A stretch of DNA of 64,000 bases, taken from contig NZ_CP125098.1 in assembly GCF_030020805.1 (NCBI RefSeq), positions 4,921,501 through 4,985,500 of the forward strand, read 5' to 3'. Positions 1-7,809 of the stretch are shown here, one piece after another. The notes under the pieces were generated by a model that was not told the DNA's origin, searched no databases, and saw only the letters and a list, made by a program, of their open reading frames with translations. This stretch comes from Paenibacillus sp. RC67 (GTDB lineage Bacteria > Bacillota > Bacilli > Paenibacillales > NBRC-103111). The position numbers and the translations under genes were made by a program. How positions within the stretch are numbered: position 1 is the first letter of the stretch; the number at the start of each line of letters is the position of its first letter.

Positions 1-211
1 CAATGAAAGGCTGAATGATGGAAGAGGAGAAGTACAGAATGAACGTTATAATACCAAGCTGCGTATACGACAAATGGAGCGACTCCCGCAGAATCGGGTA
101 GGAAGCTGGGATAACAGCTTGAAGGGCATCATTGATAAGATGGGCGATACTGATAGCAAACAAGATGGGATAAACCGTCGATCTCGCCTTCCCTGCTGCT
201 TCAGTTGACAT
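1..211 (-). CDS. MFS transporter, N-terminal part (FsrA-like)
   Basis: The gene runs off the left edge of the window; only the first 70 codons are present. It starts with ATG at 211-209, preceded by a GGAGAATGAG ribosome binding site. The translation begins MSTEAAGKARSTVYPILFAI and continues through 'SIAHLINDALQAVIPASYPI' and 'LSYTQLGIITFILYFSSSII'. A short cytoplasmic start is followed by a first membrane helix with an H-L-I-N-D motif and then a second helix. This pattern matches the start of fosmidomycin-resistance-type (Fsr/FsrA) major facilitator exporters, which have about 400 residues and 12 helices. It lies 36 bp downstream of the ThuA-like gene on the same strand, so it may be the last gene of that operon. 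The substrate cannot be inferred from this fragment. Confidence 0.75.
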   Translation of the reverse strand, partial: MSTEAAGKARSTVYPILFAISIAHLINDALQAVIPASYPILRESLHLSYTQLGIITFILYFSSSIIQPFI

Positions 212-246
212 AATCTCATTCTCCTTCCAGCTGGAAAACGAGTAGC

Positions 247-1014
247 CTAATCAAGGCGGTTACCGCGACCGTCCCTGACAAAGCCGTTAATCGGCTCAAT
301 GGAATGGACATTCCCGATTGTAATAACCGGAGAAGCAATCTGCGGCTTCGTCCAGCGCACCCCGTTCTCGATTATTTGGAGCACGTTAGCATTATAATAG
401 GTCGGATACTCTTCATGACCCGGACGAAAATAAAACATCCTTCCTTTCCCTCTCGTATACGTTATACCGCTTCGGAATACTTCTCCTCCCTCAAACCAGC
501 TGGCTAATATCAGCTCATCCGGTTCTGGAATATCCCAATGCTCGCCGTACATTTCTTCTTCATTCAGTTCGATGTATTCGCCTATGCCATCTACGATCGG
601 GTGACCAGGCTTCATCACCCACAGCCGTTCCTTCTCATGCGCCTCGCGCCACTTATGTCCTCCTGCTGCCCCTAGCAACCGCTTGAACAGCTTGGAGCCG
701 GAAGCCGAGTGTAGAAAAATCGTCCCCATACCTGCAAGCACCCGCTTATAAAGCTTATCGACTAGAGCATCAGGCACCAGATCATTTCTGAGATGGGACC
801 ACCAGATCAGTACGTCCGTATTCTCAATCACATCATCCGTCAAGCCGTGCTCCGGATCGTACAAAGTAGCTGTTCGAACATCCATATCCTGCTGCTTCTC
901 GAGATGGGCCGCAATTACCCGGTGAATTCCCTCCGGATAAACCGCCTTAATATTATCCTGGTGCTGTTCGTGCCAAAACTCATTCCATACAGTAACCCGT
1001 ATTTTACTATCCAT
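247..1014 (-). CDS. ThuA-like domain protein (trehalose/glycoside utilisation)
   Basis: A 255-residue protein that looks like a complete ThuA domain, a class I glutamine-amidotransferase-like fold. Visible family features are 'VTVWNEFWHEQ' at the start, 'VYPEGIHRVIAAHL', 'DVLIWWSHLRNDLV', 'FLHSASGSKLFKRLLG', 'EEEMYGEHWDIPEPDELIL' and 'GKGRMFYFRPGHEEYPTYYN'. ThuA proteins are cytoplasmic and occur with sugar ABC transporters and Gfo/Idh oxidoreductases, where they are linked to 3-keto-disaccharide metabolism. A GAAAGGAGCC ribosome binding site precedes the ATG. Downstream on the same strand is the MFS gene; upstream are a dioxygenase and two hydrolase-like genes. A paralogue lies at 16049-16768. 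The exact reaction is not known from sequence. Confidence 0.85.
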   Translation of the reverse strand: MDSKIRVTVWNEFWHEQHQDNIKAVYPEGIHRVIAAHLEKQQDMDVRTATLYDPEHGLTDDVIENTDVLIWWSHLRNDLVPDALVDKLYKRVLAGMGTIFLHSASGSKLFKRLLGAAGGHKWREAHEKERLWVMKPGHPIVDGIGEYIELNEEEMYGEHWDIPEPDELILASWFEGGEVFRSGITYTRGKGRMFYFRPGHEEYPTYYNANVLQIIENGVRWTKPQIASPVITIGNVHSIEPINGFVRDGRGNRLD

Positions 1015-1341
1015 CTGACTGGCTCCTTTCGTACCCCTTTATGATCTCATTAGGCATCGTCATTGCTTACAAAATCATTGTAATCAATGGCTAGCCGCAT
1101 TTACATACGACGATCCAACGAAAAATGTATCGATTTCACACTTCTGTCCAAATTCCAGCTTCGCCTCTTCTTTCGCCAACGAGTGATGTAGCAGATGCTG
1201 TGAATGACCATGGCCAGGCTAACGCCCAGAGGGCTCTGTGATTCCATGGCATAATGCGTCACTCCGTTTCTTGGCAAGACAAACACCTTCGGGACATTGC
1301 AAGCAATAATCACGAAGGTGTAACTATTGGCTAAACGGGGA
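1015..1341 (-). pseudogene. Unassigned gap, possible decayed gene
   Basis: These 327 bases lie between the dioxygenase gene and the thuA-like gene and hold no convincing intact ORF. One minus-strand frame gives 'YAMESQSPLGVSLAMVIHSI'; a second frame just downstream gives 'LAKEEAKLEFGQKCEIDTFF' and then stops near 1090. Read together across a single frameshift they look like the end of a real protein, so this may be a decayed gene tail. I cannot name the family. The alternative is plain noncoding sequence. Confidence 0.25.
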
Positions 1342-2070
1342 TTAACCCTCGTATACTTTAGATCTGCGCAGGTATGGATGATAGGTCGGATCCAAGATCA
1401 GACGCTGTTCTGGCGTCAATCGTTCCAGCAGCTCGGGAGTACGGTCGTAATTACGCCATGCAATCATCAGAGGTGAATATTTGTATAAGAACGATCTTCG
1501 CTCTTGAGTTCCCTGCCATGGGAAGGTACCATGCGTGAGCGCCTCTGTGAAGATTAATAGACTCCCTGCTTTCTGAGGCACATGAACGGTAGGACCGATT
1601 TCTTCGTAATATCGGTATTCCTCCGGTAAGGCAAAATTCGCTTTATGACTGCCGCTGATGCAGCAGAAGCCACCGTCGTCCGGACCAATATCGGAAAGTG
1701 CGAAGGAGTAAACCGTCAAGCCGCTGAATATGTTGCCATCCTGAACATGATAAAATTGTCCAGGGTCGAACGGGTTATTGCCTCCGTGAAGCTGCAACTG
1801 CTTATCTCCTTTACGGTGAATGATTGCATATTCATGATCTAGACGGTAATGCTGGCCGAACATCGCATTCAAATAAGGCTTTGTTTTCGGATGATCGATC
1901 AAGTTGCGAAAGCCCGGCTCATCCCACATAAAGAAATCACGGATGGGTTCACCTACGGCCTGCTTCTCGTCTATAGCCCTATTCATCGCAGTTAATTCCT
2001 CTTGACTTAACACATCTTCCACCAATAGATAACCTTGAACATCAAACAAATATTTCTCCTTCTCGTTCAT
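1342..2070 (-). CDS. Phytanoyl-CoA dioxygenase (PhyH) family protein
   Basis: A 242-residue protein, about the usual length for bacterial PhyH-like Fe(II)/2-oxoglutarate oxygenases. Visible features are the N-terminal 'FDVQGYLLVEDVLSQEEL', the core 'DIGPDDGGFCCISGSHKANF' with the family's P-x-x-G-G-x-x-x-x-x-G-S-H pattern, a distal metal-ligand histidine in 'FTEALTHGTFPW', and the arginine of 'ERRSFLYKYSP' expected to bind 2-oxoglutarate. It should hydroxylate a small molecule in the cytoplasm. It sits between two glycosidase-like genes and a ThuA-like gene in a sugar operon, so a sugar or sugar-conjugate substrate is plausible but not proven. The start ATG at 2070 is preceded by GGAGGG. Confidence 0.85.
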   Translation of the reverse strand: MNEKEKYLFDVQGYLLVEDVLSQEELTAMNRAIDEKQAVGEPIRDFFMWDEPGFRNLIDHPKTKPYLNAMFGQHYRLDHEYAIIHRKGDKQLQLHGGNNPFDPGQFYHVQDGNIFSGLTVYSFALSDIGPDDGGFCCISGSHKANFALPEEYRYYEEIGPTVHVPQKAGSLLIFTEALTHGTFPWQGTQERRSFLYKYSPLMIAWRNYDRTPELLERLTPEQRLILDPTYHPYLRRSKVYEG

Positions 2071-2113
2071 GCAATTCCCTCCATCGATTCATTTTTTATG
2101 AAAGTGAATGGCG

Positions 2114-3085
2114 TTAATGTACTTCTTTTAACGCCTTGTTAAGCGTTTGGAGCTGGCGAATGAACAGCTCCTCTATTAATCCCTGATGCGAAATAGGTAC
2201 ATCCCACGTTACAGTCCCTTCATGCTCGTTAACATGCTTCGTATAACCGATTACGAACTCATCAGGAAGCTCCGGCTCTCCATGCCCCCAATCCTGACCT
2301 AGAAAACTAAGGATATGGTATTGAACTCCTTCGAGCCAGCGACCGTCGCATACCGGGAACGACCTTATCACTTCGCCCCCTAGATAATCTTCATACTCCG
2401 TGCGGTGAGAGATCACCGGTACAATGACTCCCGGATTGAAGGCTACGATGCTGTCCGGATTGCCTGCCTTCAAAGCCGTTGCAAAGCTTTGGAAATTCGG
2501 TTCATCCGGATGACGGTACATTTCATCTGCGAAGTAGCAGCCATCGAGCCACCACCCACTTACCTTGTCGCCCCAACGTAAGGACCATTCCTTAATGACA
2601 GCCTCCCACTTCTTCTGGAATTCCGCCAACCGCTTGCCAGTACGCTGCCGATTATGCCTTAGGCCTGGACCTGTGTACCCATTCTCCCATTCCAGCTTCT
2701 CCATGGCGATGGGATCACCGTTTGGCGCTCCGCTTGGCAAATAAACGAGCAGCTTAATCTGCTTGGGAGCTAATGCCTCATAGAGATCGCTAACCAGATC
2801 CCGTCTGGAGCATTTGCTCGGGTGCAGTCCCACGAGACTGTCATATGCAGCATTTGGTGCGCAGTAATGTCCCGTATTTTGCCCGAGAGTGAGGAAGAAG
2901 TAACGGGCTCCAATACTTTCCAACTGAGCCGCCAAGCCTTCCACATCGAATGCGTCTACGCGTTCGTTCCATTCCTCCGCCGTCAATTGGCAACCTTCCC
3001 GATTATGCGGCGGGGTAGGTAGATAATGACAAAACACGCCCCACTTGGCATCCTTAAACCAATCGACATTTCGCTTAGTTTCCAT
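2114..3085 (-). CDS. Alpha-L-fucosidase-like glycoside hydrolase (GH29-type barrel), copy 2
   Basis: A 323-residue cytoplasmic protein without signal peptide. It begins METKRNVDWFKDAKWGVFCH, a W-F-x-x-A-K-W-G opening typical of GH29-type TIM barrels. 'GARYFFLTLGQNTGHYC' and 'SGWWLDGCY' follow; Asp181 in the latter sits where the fucosidase nucleophile is found. It is shorter than classical alpha-L-fucosidases (about 430-500 aa) and lacks their C-terminal beta domain. It is a close paralogue of the next gene upstream but lacks an insertion of about 30 residues found there. Context is an Lpl-type sugar ABC operon, so it probably acts on an imported oligosaccharide. The specificity is uncertain. 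Confidence 0.75.
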   Translation of the reverse strand: METKRNVDWFKDAKWGVFCHYLPTPPHNREGCQLTAEEWNERVDAFDVEGLAAQLESIGARYFFLTLGQNTGHYCAPNAAYDSLVGLHPSKCSRRDLVSDLYEALAPKQIKLLVYLPSGAPNGDPIAMEKLEWENGYTGPGLRHNRQRTGKRLAEFQKKWEAVIKEWSLRWGDKVSGWWLDGCYFADEMYRHPDEPNFQSFATALKAGNPDSIVAFNPGVIVPVISHRTEYEDYLGGEVIRSFPVCDGRWLEGVQYHILSFLGQDWGHGEPELPDEFVIGYTKHVNEHEGTVTWDVPISHQGLIEELFIRQLQTLNKALKEVH

Positions 3086-3142
3086 CTTCCTATCCTCCCT
3101 GTCCTTAGGTAGCCAGCAAGCCGCTACAGTGGATACCGTTTA

Positions 3143-4186
3143 CTAAATGTCCAGCCCCTGACGAAGTGCCTTAAGCTGCCGGATGAACGGTTCTTCGATT
3201 AGTCCCTGATGCGAGATCGGCACATCCCAAGTCACAACACCTTCGTTTCGATTTACGTGCTTCGTATAACCGATAACGAGTTCATCCGGAAAGCGGGGGC
3301 TACCGTCCCCCCAGGTTGAACCAAGATAACCTAACGTGTGATATTGTGCTCCATCCACCCATCGGCTGTGACGCATAGGAAATACTTTAGAGATTTCGCC
3401 GGCTGTATAATCCTCAAAGCTTGTATGAGACTCTACAGGCACAACAACGCCCGGGTTAAAAGCGACAATGCTGTCTTGATTTCCTGACTTCAACGCAGCC
3501 GCGAAGCTTTGGAAGTTGGGCTCATCCGTATGGCGGTACATTTCATCAGCGAAGTAGCACCCGTCAATCCACCACCCGCTGACCCTGCTTCCCCAACGCT
3601 GCGACCACTCTGTAATAACGGCCTCCCACTTCCGCTGAAACTCAGCAAGCCGCTTCCCTTTCCGTCTCTGTTCTAGCTTGCGCTGCTGTATAGCTTTACG
3701 GGTGCCTTGTTCTGTCGTAACGACAACGAGACGGCTGGCTTCGGGAGCTTTGCGAGGTTTGCCCCAATCCTCTTCATAGCCCCACTCCCACTCCAGCTTC
3801 TCCATCGCAACAGGATCGGACGCAGGCGCCCCGCTCGGAAGATAAACAAGCAGCTTGATTCCTTTGTCGGTAAGTGCATCGGCCAGATCACTAATGAGAT
3901 CCCTACGCGAGCATTTGCTCGGATGGATGCCGACGATGGAATCATAGGTAGCGTTCGGCGAGCAGTAGTGCCCTGTATTTTGACCGATCGTCATGAGGAA
4001 GTATCCGGCACCGACCGCCTCCAATTGGGAGACAAGCCCCTCTACATCGAAGCAATCGACGCGATCATTCCATTCCTCGCTTGTCAGATGGCGTCCTTCC
4101 TGATTATTCGGCGGGGTCGGCAAGTAATGGCAGCATACGCCCCATTTGGCATCCTTAAACCATTCCACCTGTTTTTTCGTTTCCAT
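3143..4186 (-). CDS. Alpha-L-fucosidase-like glycoside hydrolase (GH29-type barrel), copy 1
   Basis: A 347-residue paralogue of the preceding protein; the two align along their whole length. I start it at the ATG at 4186 because METKKQVEWF aligns with the paralogue's start and GGGAAGGGTG lies just upstream. The longer reading from 4216 adds ten unlikely residues and would overlap the stop codon of the binding-protein gene. The probable nucleophile is Asp208 in 'SGWWIDGCYF'. An insertion around residues 137-170, rich in Lys, Arg and Glu, separates it from its copy. No signal peptide is visible. It lies directly downstream of the lipoprotein gene, so it is most likely cotranscribed with the transporter. 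Confidence 0.75.
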   Translation of the reverse strand: METKKQVEWFKDAKWGVCCHYLPTPPNNQEGRHLTSEEWNDRVDCFDVEGLVSQLEAVGAGYFLMTIGQNTGHYCSPNATYDSIVGIHPSKCSRRDLISDLADALTDKGIKLLVYLPSGAPASDPVAMEKLEWEWGYEEDWGKPRKAPEASRLVVVTTEQGTRKAIQQRKLEQRRKGKRLAEFQRKWEAVITEWSQRWGSRVSGWWIDGCYFADEMYRHTDEPNFQSFAAALKSGNQDSIVAFNPGVVVPVESHTSFEDYTAGEISKVFPMRHSRWVDGAQYHTLGYLGSTWGDGSPRFPDELVIGYTKHVNRNEGVVTWDVPISHQGLIEEPFIRQLKALRQGLDI

Positions 4187-4215
4187 GCATTCACCCTTCC
4201 CATCTGATTGATACA

Positions 4216-5802
4216 TTATTTTTTCTTCATTTTCTCGTATTCCTTCTGTGCTTCTTCCATTACCTTGGAACCGCCAGATTTATTCCACTCATCCACAAAA
4301 TCATTGAACTGGGAGATTGGACGTTTTCCTGTAACAAAGTCGATAAAATTTTTGATTGTCAGTTGATCCAATCTATCTTTGTTTTCATAATAAATGGGCA
4401 GCTCAACAGGACTCATCACATCATATTCCCCTTTAGCCACACTCTCAGCTTGCTTGCGAATCGGCATTAATTTGCTCTTCGTCATGTACGGTGCCTGCAG
4501 ATCATAATCGTTGAAGGACGTCCCATATTGATCACCAATCCCGAACTTAATGCGCTCCTCTTCTTTATCAAAAGGAGGAATATATTCAAAATCGCCGTCA
4601 GCGTTGATCTTGTATGTCTTCCCCTTTTCTCCGTAAACGAGCTTTTCATAAAATTCAGGGTTAAACGACCGTTCCTCCCATAGCTGAATATAGCGAATCA
4701 TTTTGTCCGGATCCTTAGCCATCTGCACACCAAACTGTACGCCGGAGCTTGGAATAGGATTGCGCTGCGTGATACCAAGCTTTCCAGTAGGTCCTTTGGG
4801 TCCTGATATCGTCGTCCATTTCGCGTTAGGATTCTTCTCCTTCGTCTTCTCGTAAAATATTCCGGAGTTAAAAGCATCTCTCGGGATAAATTTGTACCAA
4901 GCATCCTGCACCATCCCGATTTTCTCTGAAATGACTTTATCCTCCACGTTCTTCTGCTTGTTAAGGACAAACTCGGGATCGATAAGATCCTCCTTGTACC
5001 ATTTGTTCAAGAGGGTCAGCGCCTCCTTGGCTCCTGGCTCCACCTCACCCCTGACAAGCTTGCCTCCCCGGTCGACGAAAGCTCCGGGATATACATCAAA
5101 GGCTCCGAATATCGGTGAGAATAAATTCTCAATGGCTTCGCTTTTCACTGTCCAGCCATACGTATCTTTCTTACCGTTCCCGTCGGGATCGTCGTTTCTA
5201 AATTTCCGGAGCATGACCTCCAGGTCGTCCAGGGTCTCAGGTGCTTTCGAAATGCCGACCTTCTCCAGCCAATCCTGACGAATTCCGAGAACCTGCCAAG
5301 TTGGTCCCAAGCTCCAGACGATCGGCAGCGAATAGTTTTTGCCGTTTCTGCGCGTATAAACGAATGGATCGTTGCCCAAGTATTTTTTCAGCCAAGCCAT
5401 GTATTTTGGAGCGTATTTATCCAGCAGCTCTTGGGGAATTTCGGCTACAGCTCCCTGATCTACCAACTTGTTGTACGATGTAAAAGGCATATCCGCCCAA
5501 GTTTCCGGTATTTCACCAGAGGCTATTTTAAGCAAAATGGCATCTTTGCGAGCATTCGCATCGTTTGGAATCGGTAAAATATCAATATCCACGTTGAATT
5601 TCTCTTTGATCTGGTTGTTGGCGTACCCATTCGGAGTCACCTTATCGTAATTAGCACTCAAAAAAGTAAGCTTCATTCTCTTATTGGTCGTACCTGCATC
5701 AGTGGAGGGTACTGTTGGCTGACTTTCAGATGAATTGCAGCCCACTAGCGCCGTAAGCAAAATGGCAGAACTTAGCGAGGCGGCCACACTTTTCTTTTTC
5801 AT
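4216..5802 (-). CDS. Extracellular solute-binding lipoprotein (LplA/LipO type)
   Basis: A 528-residue family 1 binding protein of the large Paenibacillus LplA type. The signal sequence MKKKSVAASLSSAILLTALV ends in a lipobox with the modified Cys at residue 22 (VGCNSS), so it is anchored outside the cell membrane. The body has 'NFIDFVTGKRPISQFNDFVD' near the C-terminus, common in LipO-like proteins. I prefer the ATG at 5802 because the AAGGAGG site then has 7-nt spacing; the TTG at 5808 would be only 1 nt from it. The gene follows the two permease genes and precedes the hydrolase pair. No ATPase gene is present; such systems usually share an MsmX-type ATPase. The sugar is unknown. Confidence 0.9.
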   Translation of the reverse strand: MKKKSVAASLSSAILLTALVGCNSSESQPTVPSTDAGTTNKRMKLTFLSANYDKVTPNGYANNQIKEKFNVDIDILPIPNDANARKDAILLKIASGEIPETWADMPFTSYNKLVDQGAVAEIPQELLDKYAPKYMAWLKKYLGNDPFVYTRRNGKNYSLPIVWSLGPTWQVLGIRQDWLEKVGISKAPETLDDLEVMLRKFRNDDPDGNGKKDTYGWTVKSEAIENLFSPIFGAFDVYPGAFVDRGGKLVRGEVEPGAKEALTLLNKWYKEDLIDPEFVLNKQKNVEDKVISEKIGMVQDAWYKFIPRDAFNSGIFYEKTKEKNPNAKWTTISGPKGPTGKLGITQRNPIPSSGVQFGVQMAKDPDKMIRYIQLWEERSFNPEFYEKLVYGEKGKTYKINADGDFEYIPPFDKEEERIKFGIGDQYGTSFNDYDLQAPYMTKSKLMPIRKQAESVAKGEYDVMSPVELPIYYENKDRLDQLTIKNFIDFVTGKRPISQFNDFVDEWNKSGGSKVMEEAQKEYEKMKKK

Positions 5803-5821
5803 ATCCAAGCCTCCTTATAAG

Positions 5822-6718
5822 CTAACCTTTCACTGCACCGATCATGATCCCTTTGACAAAATATTTTTGAACGAACGGATAGATGAGCAGCATCGGAATG
5901 ACAGACATCATTATCATGGTCGCTTGAAGCTGTCTACCTGAGAAAGCGCCCGACTGGTCCGTCCGATACAGCATCGCATTCAATTCATCCATATTGTTGT
6001 CGACAATAATTTTACGGAGCACGACCTGCAGTACTTGCTTGTGTGGATCTGATATGTAGATCAAGCTGTCGAACCAGGCGTTCCAGTGTCCCACTGCCAC
6101 CCACAAAGCCACCGTAGCCAAAACCGGCTTGGATAACGGAAGCACAATTTTCCAGAAGATCAGAAAGTATCCAGCCCCGTCGACCTTCGCCGATTCTTCC
6201 AATCCCTCAGGGATCGACTTGAAGAAGTTCCGCATGATAAGGACATTGAAAGCACTAATAACGCCAGGCAATACGAGCGCCCACATGGAGTTGTACAAGC
6301 CTAGTTTCTTGATCAAAATATAGTTAGGGATCAAACCGCCTTTGAAAAGCATCGTGAAGATAATGAACGCCGTAAGCAGCGAGTTGAACGGCAGCCCCTT
6401 TTTCGATAGTGGGTAGGCGAACATGGAGGTTAATATGAGACTGAGCACTACCCCGACAAAGGCCCGCAATCCAGAATTGGCGAACCCGGTCCAGAGCGAT
6501 TCATATTTCATCGCCATCACATAACTGTCAAAGGTTATACGTGACGGCCAGAGCTGAACTCCTGTGTTGAAGGCCGCACTGCCTGGACTTAAGGAAATAA
6601 CCACCTGATTCCAGAATGGAAACAGCGTGATAACCATCATTAGAAGAACGATCGCATATAGGAACGCATCAACCAGCTTCCCGTTTACCGATTTCTTCGG
6701 TTGAGCGCTGTTCACCAT
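5822..6718 (-). CDS. Sugar ABC transporter permease (LplC/YtcP type)
   Basis: A 298-residue inner-membrane permease with about six helices. The cytoplasmic EAA loop is clear in 'GLEESAKVDGAGYFLIFWKI' followed by 'VLPLSKPVLATVAL'. The C-terminus 'QKYFVKGIMIGAVKG' is the standard ending of this CUT1 subfamily. Its start overlaps the end of the upstream permease gene by 7 nt, so the two are translationally coupled, and the binding-protein gene follows 19 bp downstream. It should form a heterodimeric channel with the product of 6712-7671 and be driven by an unlinked ATPase. Confidence 0.92.
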   Translation of the reverse strand: MVNSAQPKKSVNGKLVDAFLYAIVLLMMVITLFPFWNQVVISLSPGSAAFNTGVQLWPSRITFDSYVMAMKYESLWTGFANSGLRAFVGVVLSLILTSMFAYPLSKKGLPFNSLLTAFIIFTMLFKGGLIPNYILIKKLGLYNSMWALVLPGVISAFNVLIMRNFFKSIPEGLEESAKVDGAGYFLIFWKIVLPLSKPVLATVALWVAVGHWNAWFDSLIYISDPHKQVLQVVLRKIIVDNNMDELNAMLYRTDQSGAFSGRQLQATMIMMSVIPMLLIYPFVQKYFVKGIMIGAVKG

Positions 6719-7671
6719 AACGTATGCTCCCTTCCCCCCATCATGCGGACGACCTTGTTTACCGTTACAATGAGAATTAAAGCAACAACTGACTTGAACA
6801 GCCCCACTGCGGTCGAGTAGCTGTAATTGGCATCGATCAGGCCTTTTCGGTATACATAAGTGTCTATAATATCCGACACGTCGTACACTTTTGCGCTGTA
6901 CATGTTGAAGATTTGATCGAAGCCTGCATCCAGCACATGGGCCATCCGCAATACCAGCAGAATACAGATCGTTGGAAGCAGCATCGGAAAGGTCACGTAT
7001 ATCATCTTCTGAACGCGGCTTGCTCCGTCGATTACTGCCGCATCATACAGCTCCTGCGAGATTCCGGCTATGGCAGCAAAATAAATGATCGACTCCCAGC
7101 CAAAGCTTTGGAATATATCCGTAACGACCAGAATGCTGCGAAAGTATCGCTCGTCTGCCAAGAATAGAATCGGCTGTGCACTCATCAGCTTCAGAATACT
7201 GTTAACGACTCCGTCAAGGGAGAAAATGCTGATGAAGATACCGGACAGCACGACCCATGAGATAAAATGTGGAAGGTAAGATACGGTTTGCGCTACCTTT
7301 TTGAAATGCACATGGCGAATTTCATTCAGTAACAAGGCAAATAGAATCGGTACCGGAAAACCAAAGATTAGCTTATAGAAGCTGATAAGTAATGAATTTC
7401 TGAGTACGATGTAGAAATATGGGTCCGAGAACGCTTTATGGAAATGCTTCATCCCGACCCAAGGACTTGCACTGATGCCTCCAAGAATTTTGAAATCCTT
7501 AAATGCGATCACAGCTCCAAGCATCGGTATGTAATGGAAGATGATAAAATATAACAGACCGGGGACCAACATTAACAGCAGTGCTTTATGGGCTTTGATT
7601 TGTTTATATCGAAAAGATCGAAGCTTGACGACTTCACGAACCGGTTCGCTGAGTTCCACTGCGCTTTTCAT
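6712..7671 (-). CDS. Sugar ABC transporter permease (LplB/YteP type)
   Basis: A 319-residue membrane protein and the first gene of the transporter operon. A cytoplasmic N-terminus is followed by the first helix 'ALLLMLVPGLLYFIIFHYIP', which ends in the YIPMLG motif usual in LplB permeases. The EAA loop is 'LYDAAVIDGASRVQKMIYVT' followed by 'FPMLLPTICILLVL'. It ends with 'VNKVVRMMGGREHTLW', typical of the family. A GGAGGTGTCCG ribosome binding site precedes the ATG. A cre-like site lies about 55 bp upstream at 7725-7738, and the sensor kinase gene lies upstream on the same strand. Confidence 0.92.
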   Translation of the reverse strand: MKSAVELSEPVREVVKLRSFRYKQIKAHKALLLMLVPGLLYFIIFHYIPMLGAVIAFKDFKILGGISASPWVGMKHFHKAFSDPYFYIVLRNSLLISFYKLIFGFPVPILFALLLNEIRHVHFKKVAQTVSYLPHFISWVVLSGIFISIFSLDGVVNSILKLMSAQPILFLADERYFRSILVVTDIFQSFGWESIIYFAAIAGISQELYDAAVIDGASRVQKMIYVTFPMLLPTICILLVLRMAHVLDAGFDQIFNMYSAKVYDVSDIIDTYVYRKGLIDANYSYSTAVGLFKSVVALILIVTVNKVVRMMGGREHTLW

Positions 7672-7724
7672 CGGACACCTCCTTGGGCGGGTAATAAATC
7701 CGAAGCCTTAACCTCCTTCCTATT

Positions 7725-7738
7725 TGACTACGCTTACA
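7725..7738 (-). promoter_or_regulatory. cre-like site (CcpA) before the Lpl-type transporter operon
   Basis: On the minus strand the bases read TGTAAGCGTAGTCA, which match the CcpA consensus TGNAANCGNWWNCA at all but one position. The site is 54-67 bp upstream of the permease start. A possible -10 (TATAGT) lies a little upstream of it, near 7757. This placement, downstream of the promoter, would fit catabolite repression by roadblock. Family consensus is known; function here is inferred. Confidence 0.5.
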
Positions 7739-7809
7739 TTTCATGCTTTAACTATACTAGACTTTGACTTGGATTAAATTATCAGATTCTTTAGAAAAGA
7801 ATCACAATT

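Noticed and set aside
1101..1313. Minus-strand ORF of 70 codons as an intact gene
   Set aside because: No ribosome binding site, and the protein-like sense appears to switch frame within it; kept only as a possible remnant.
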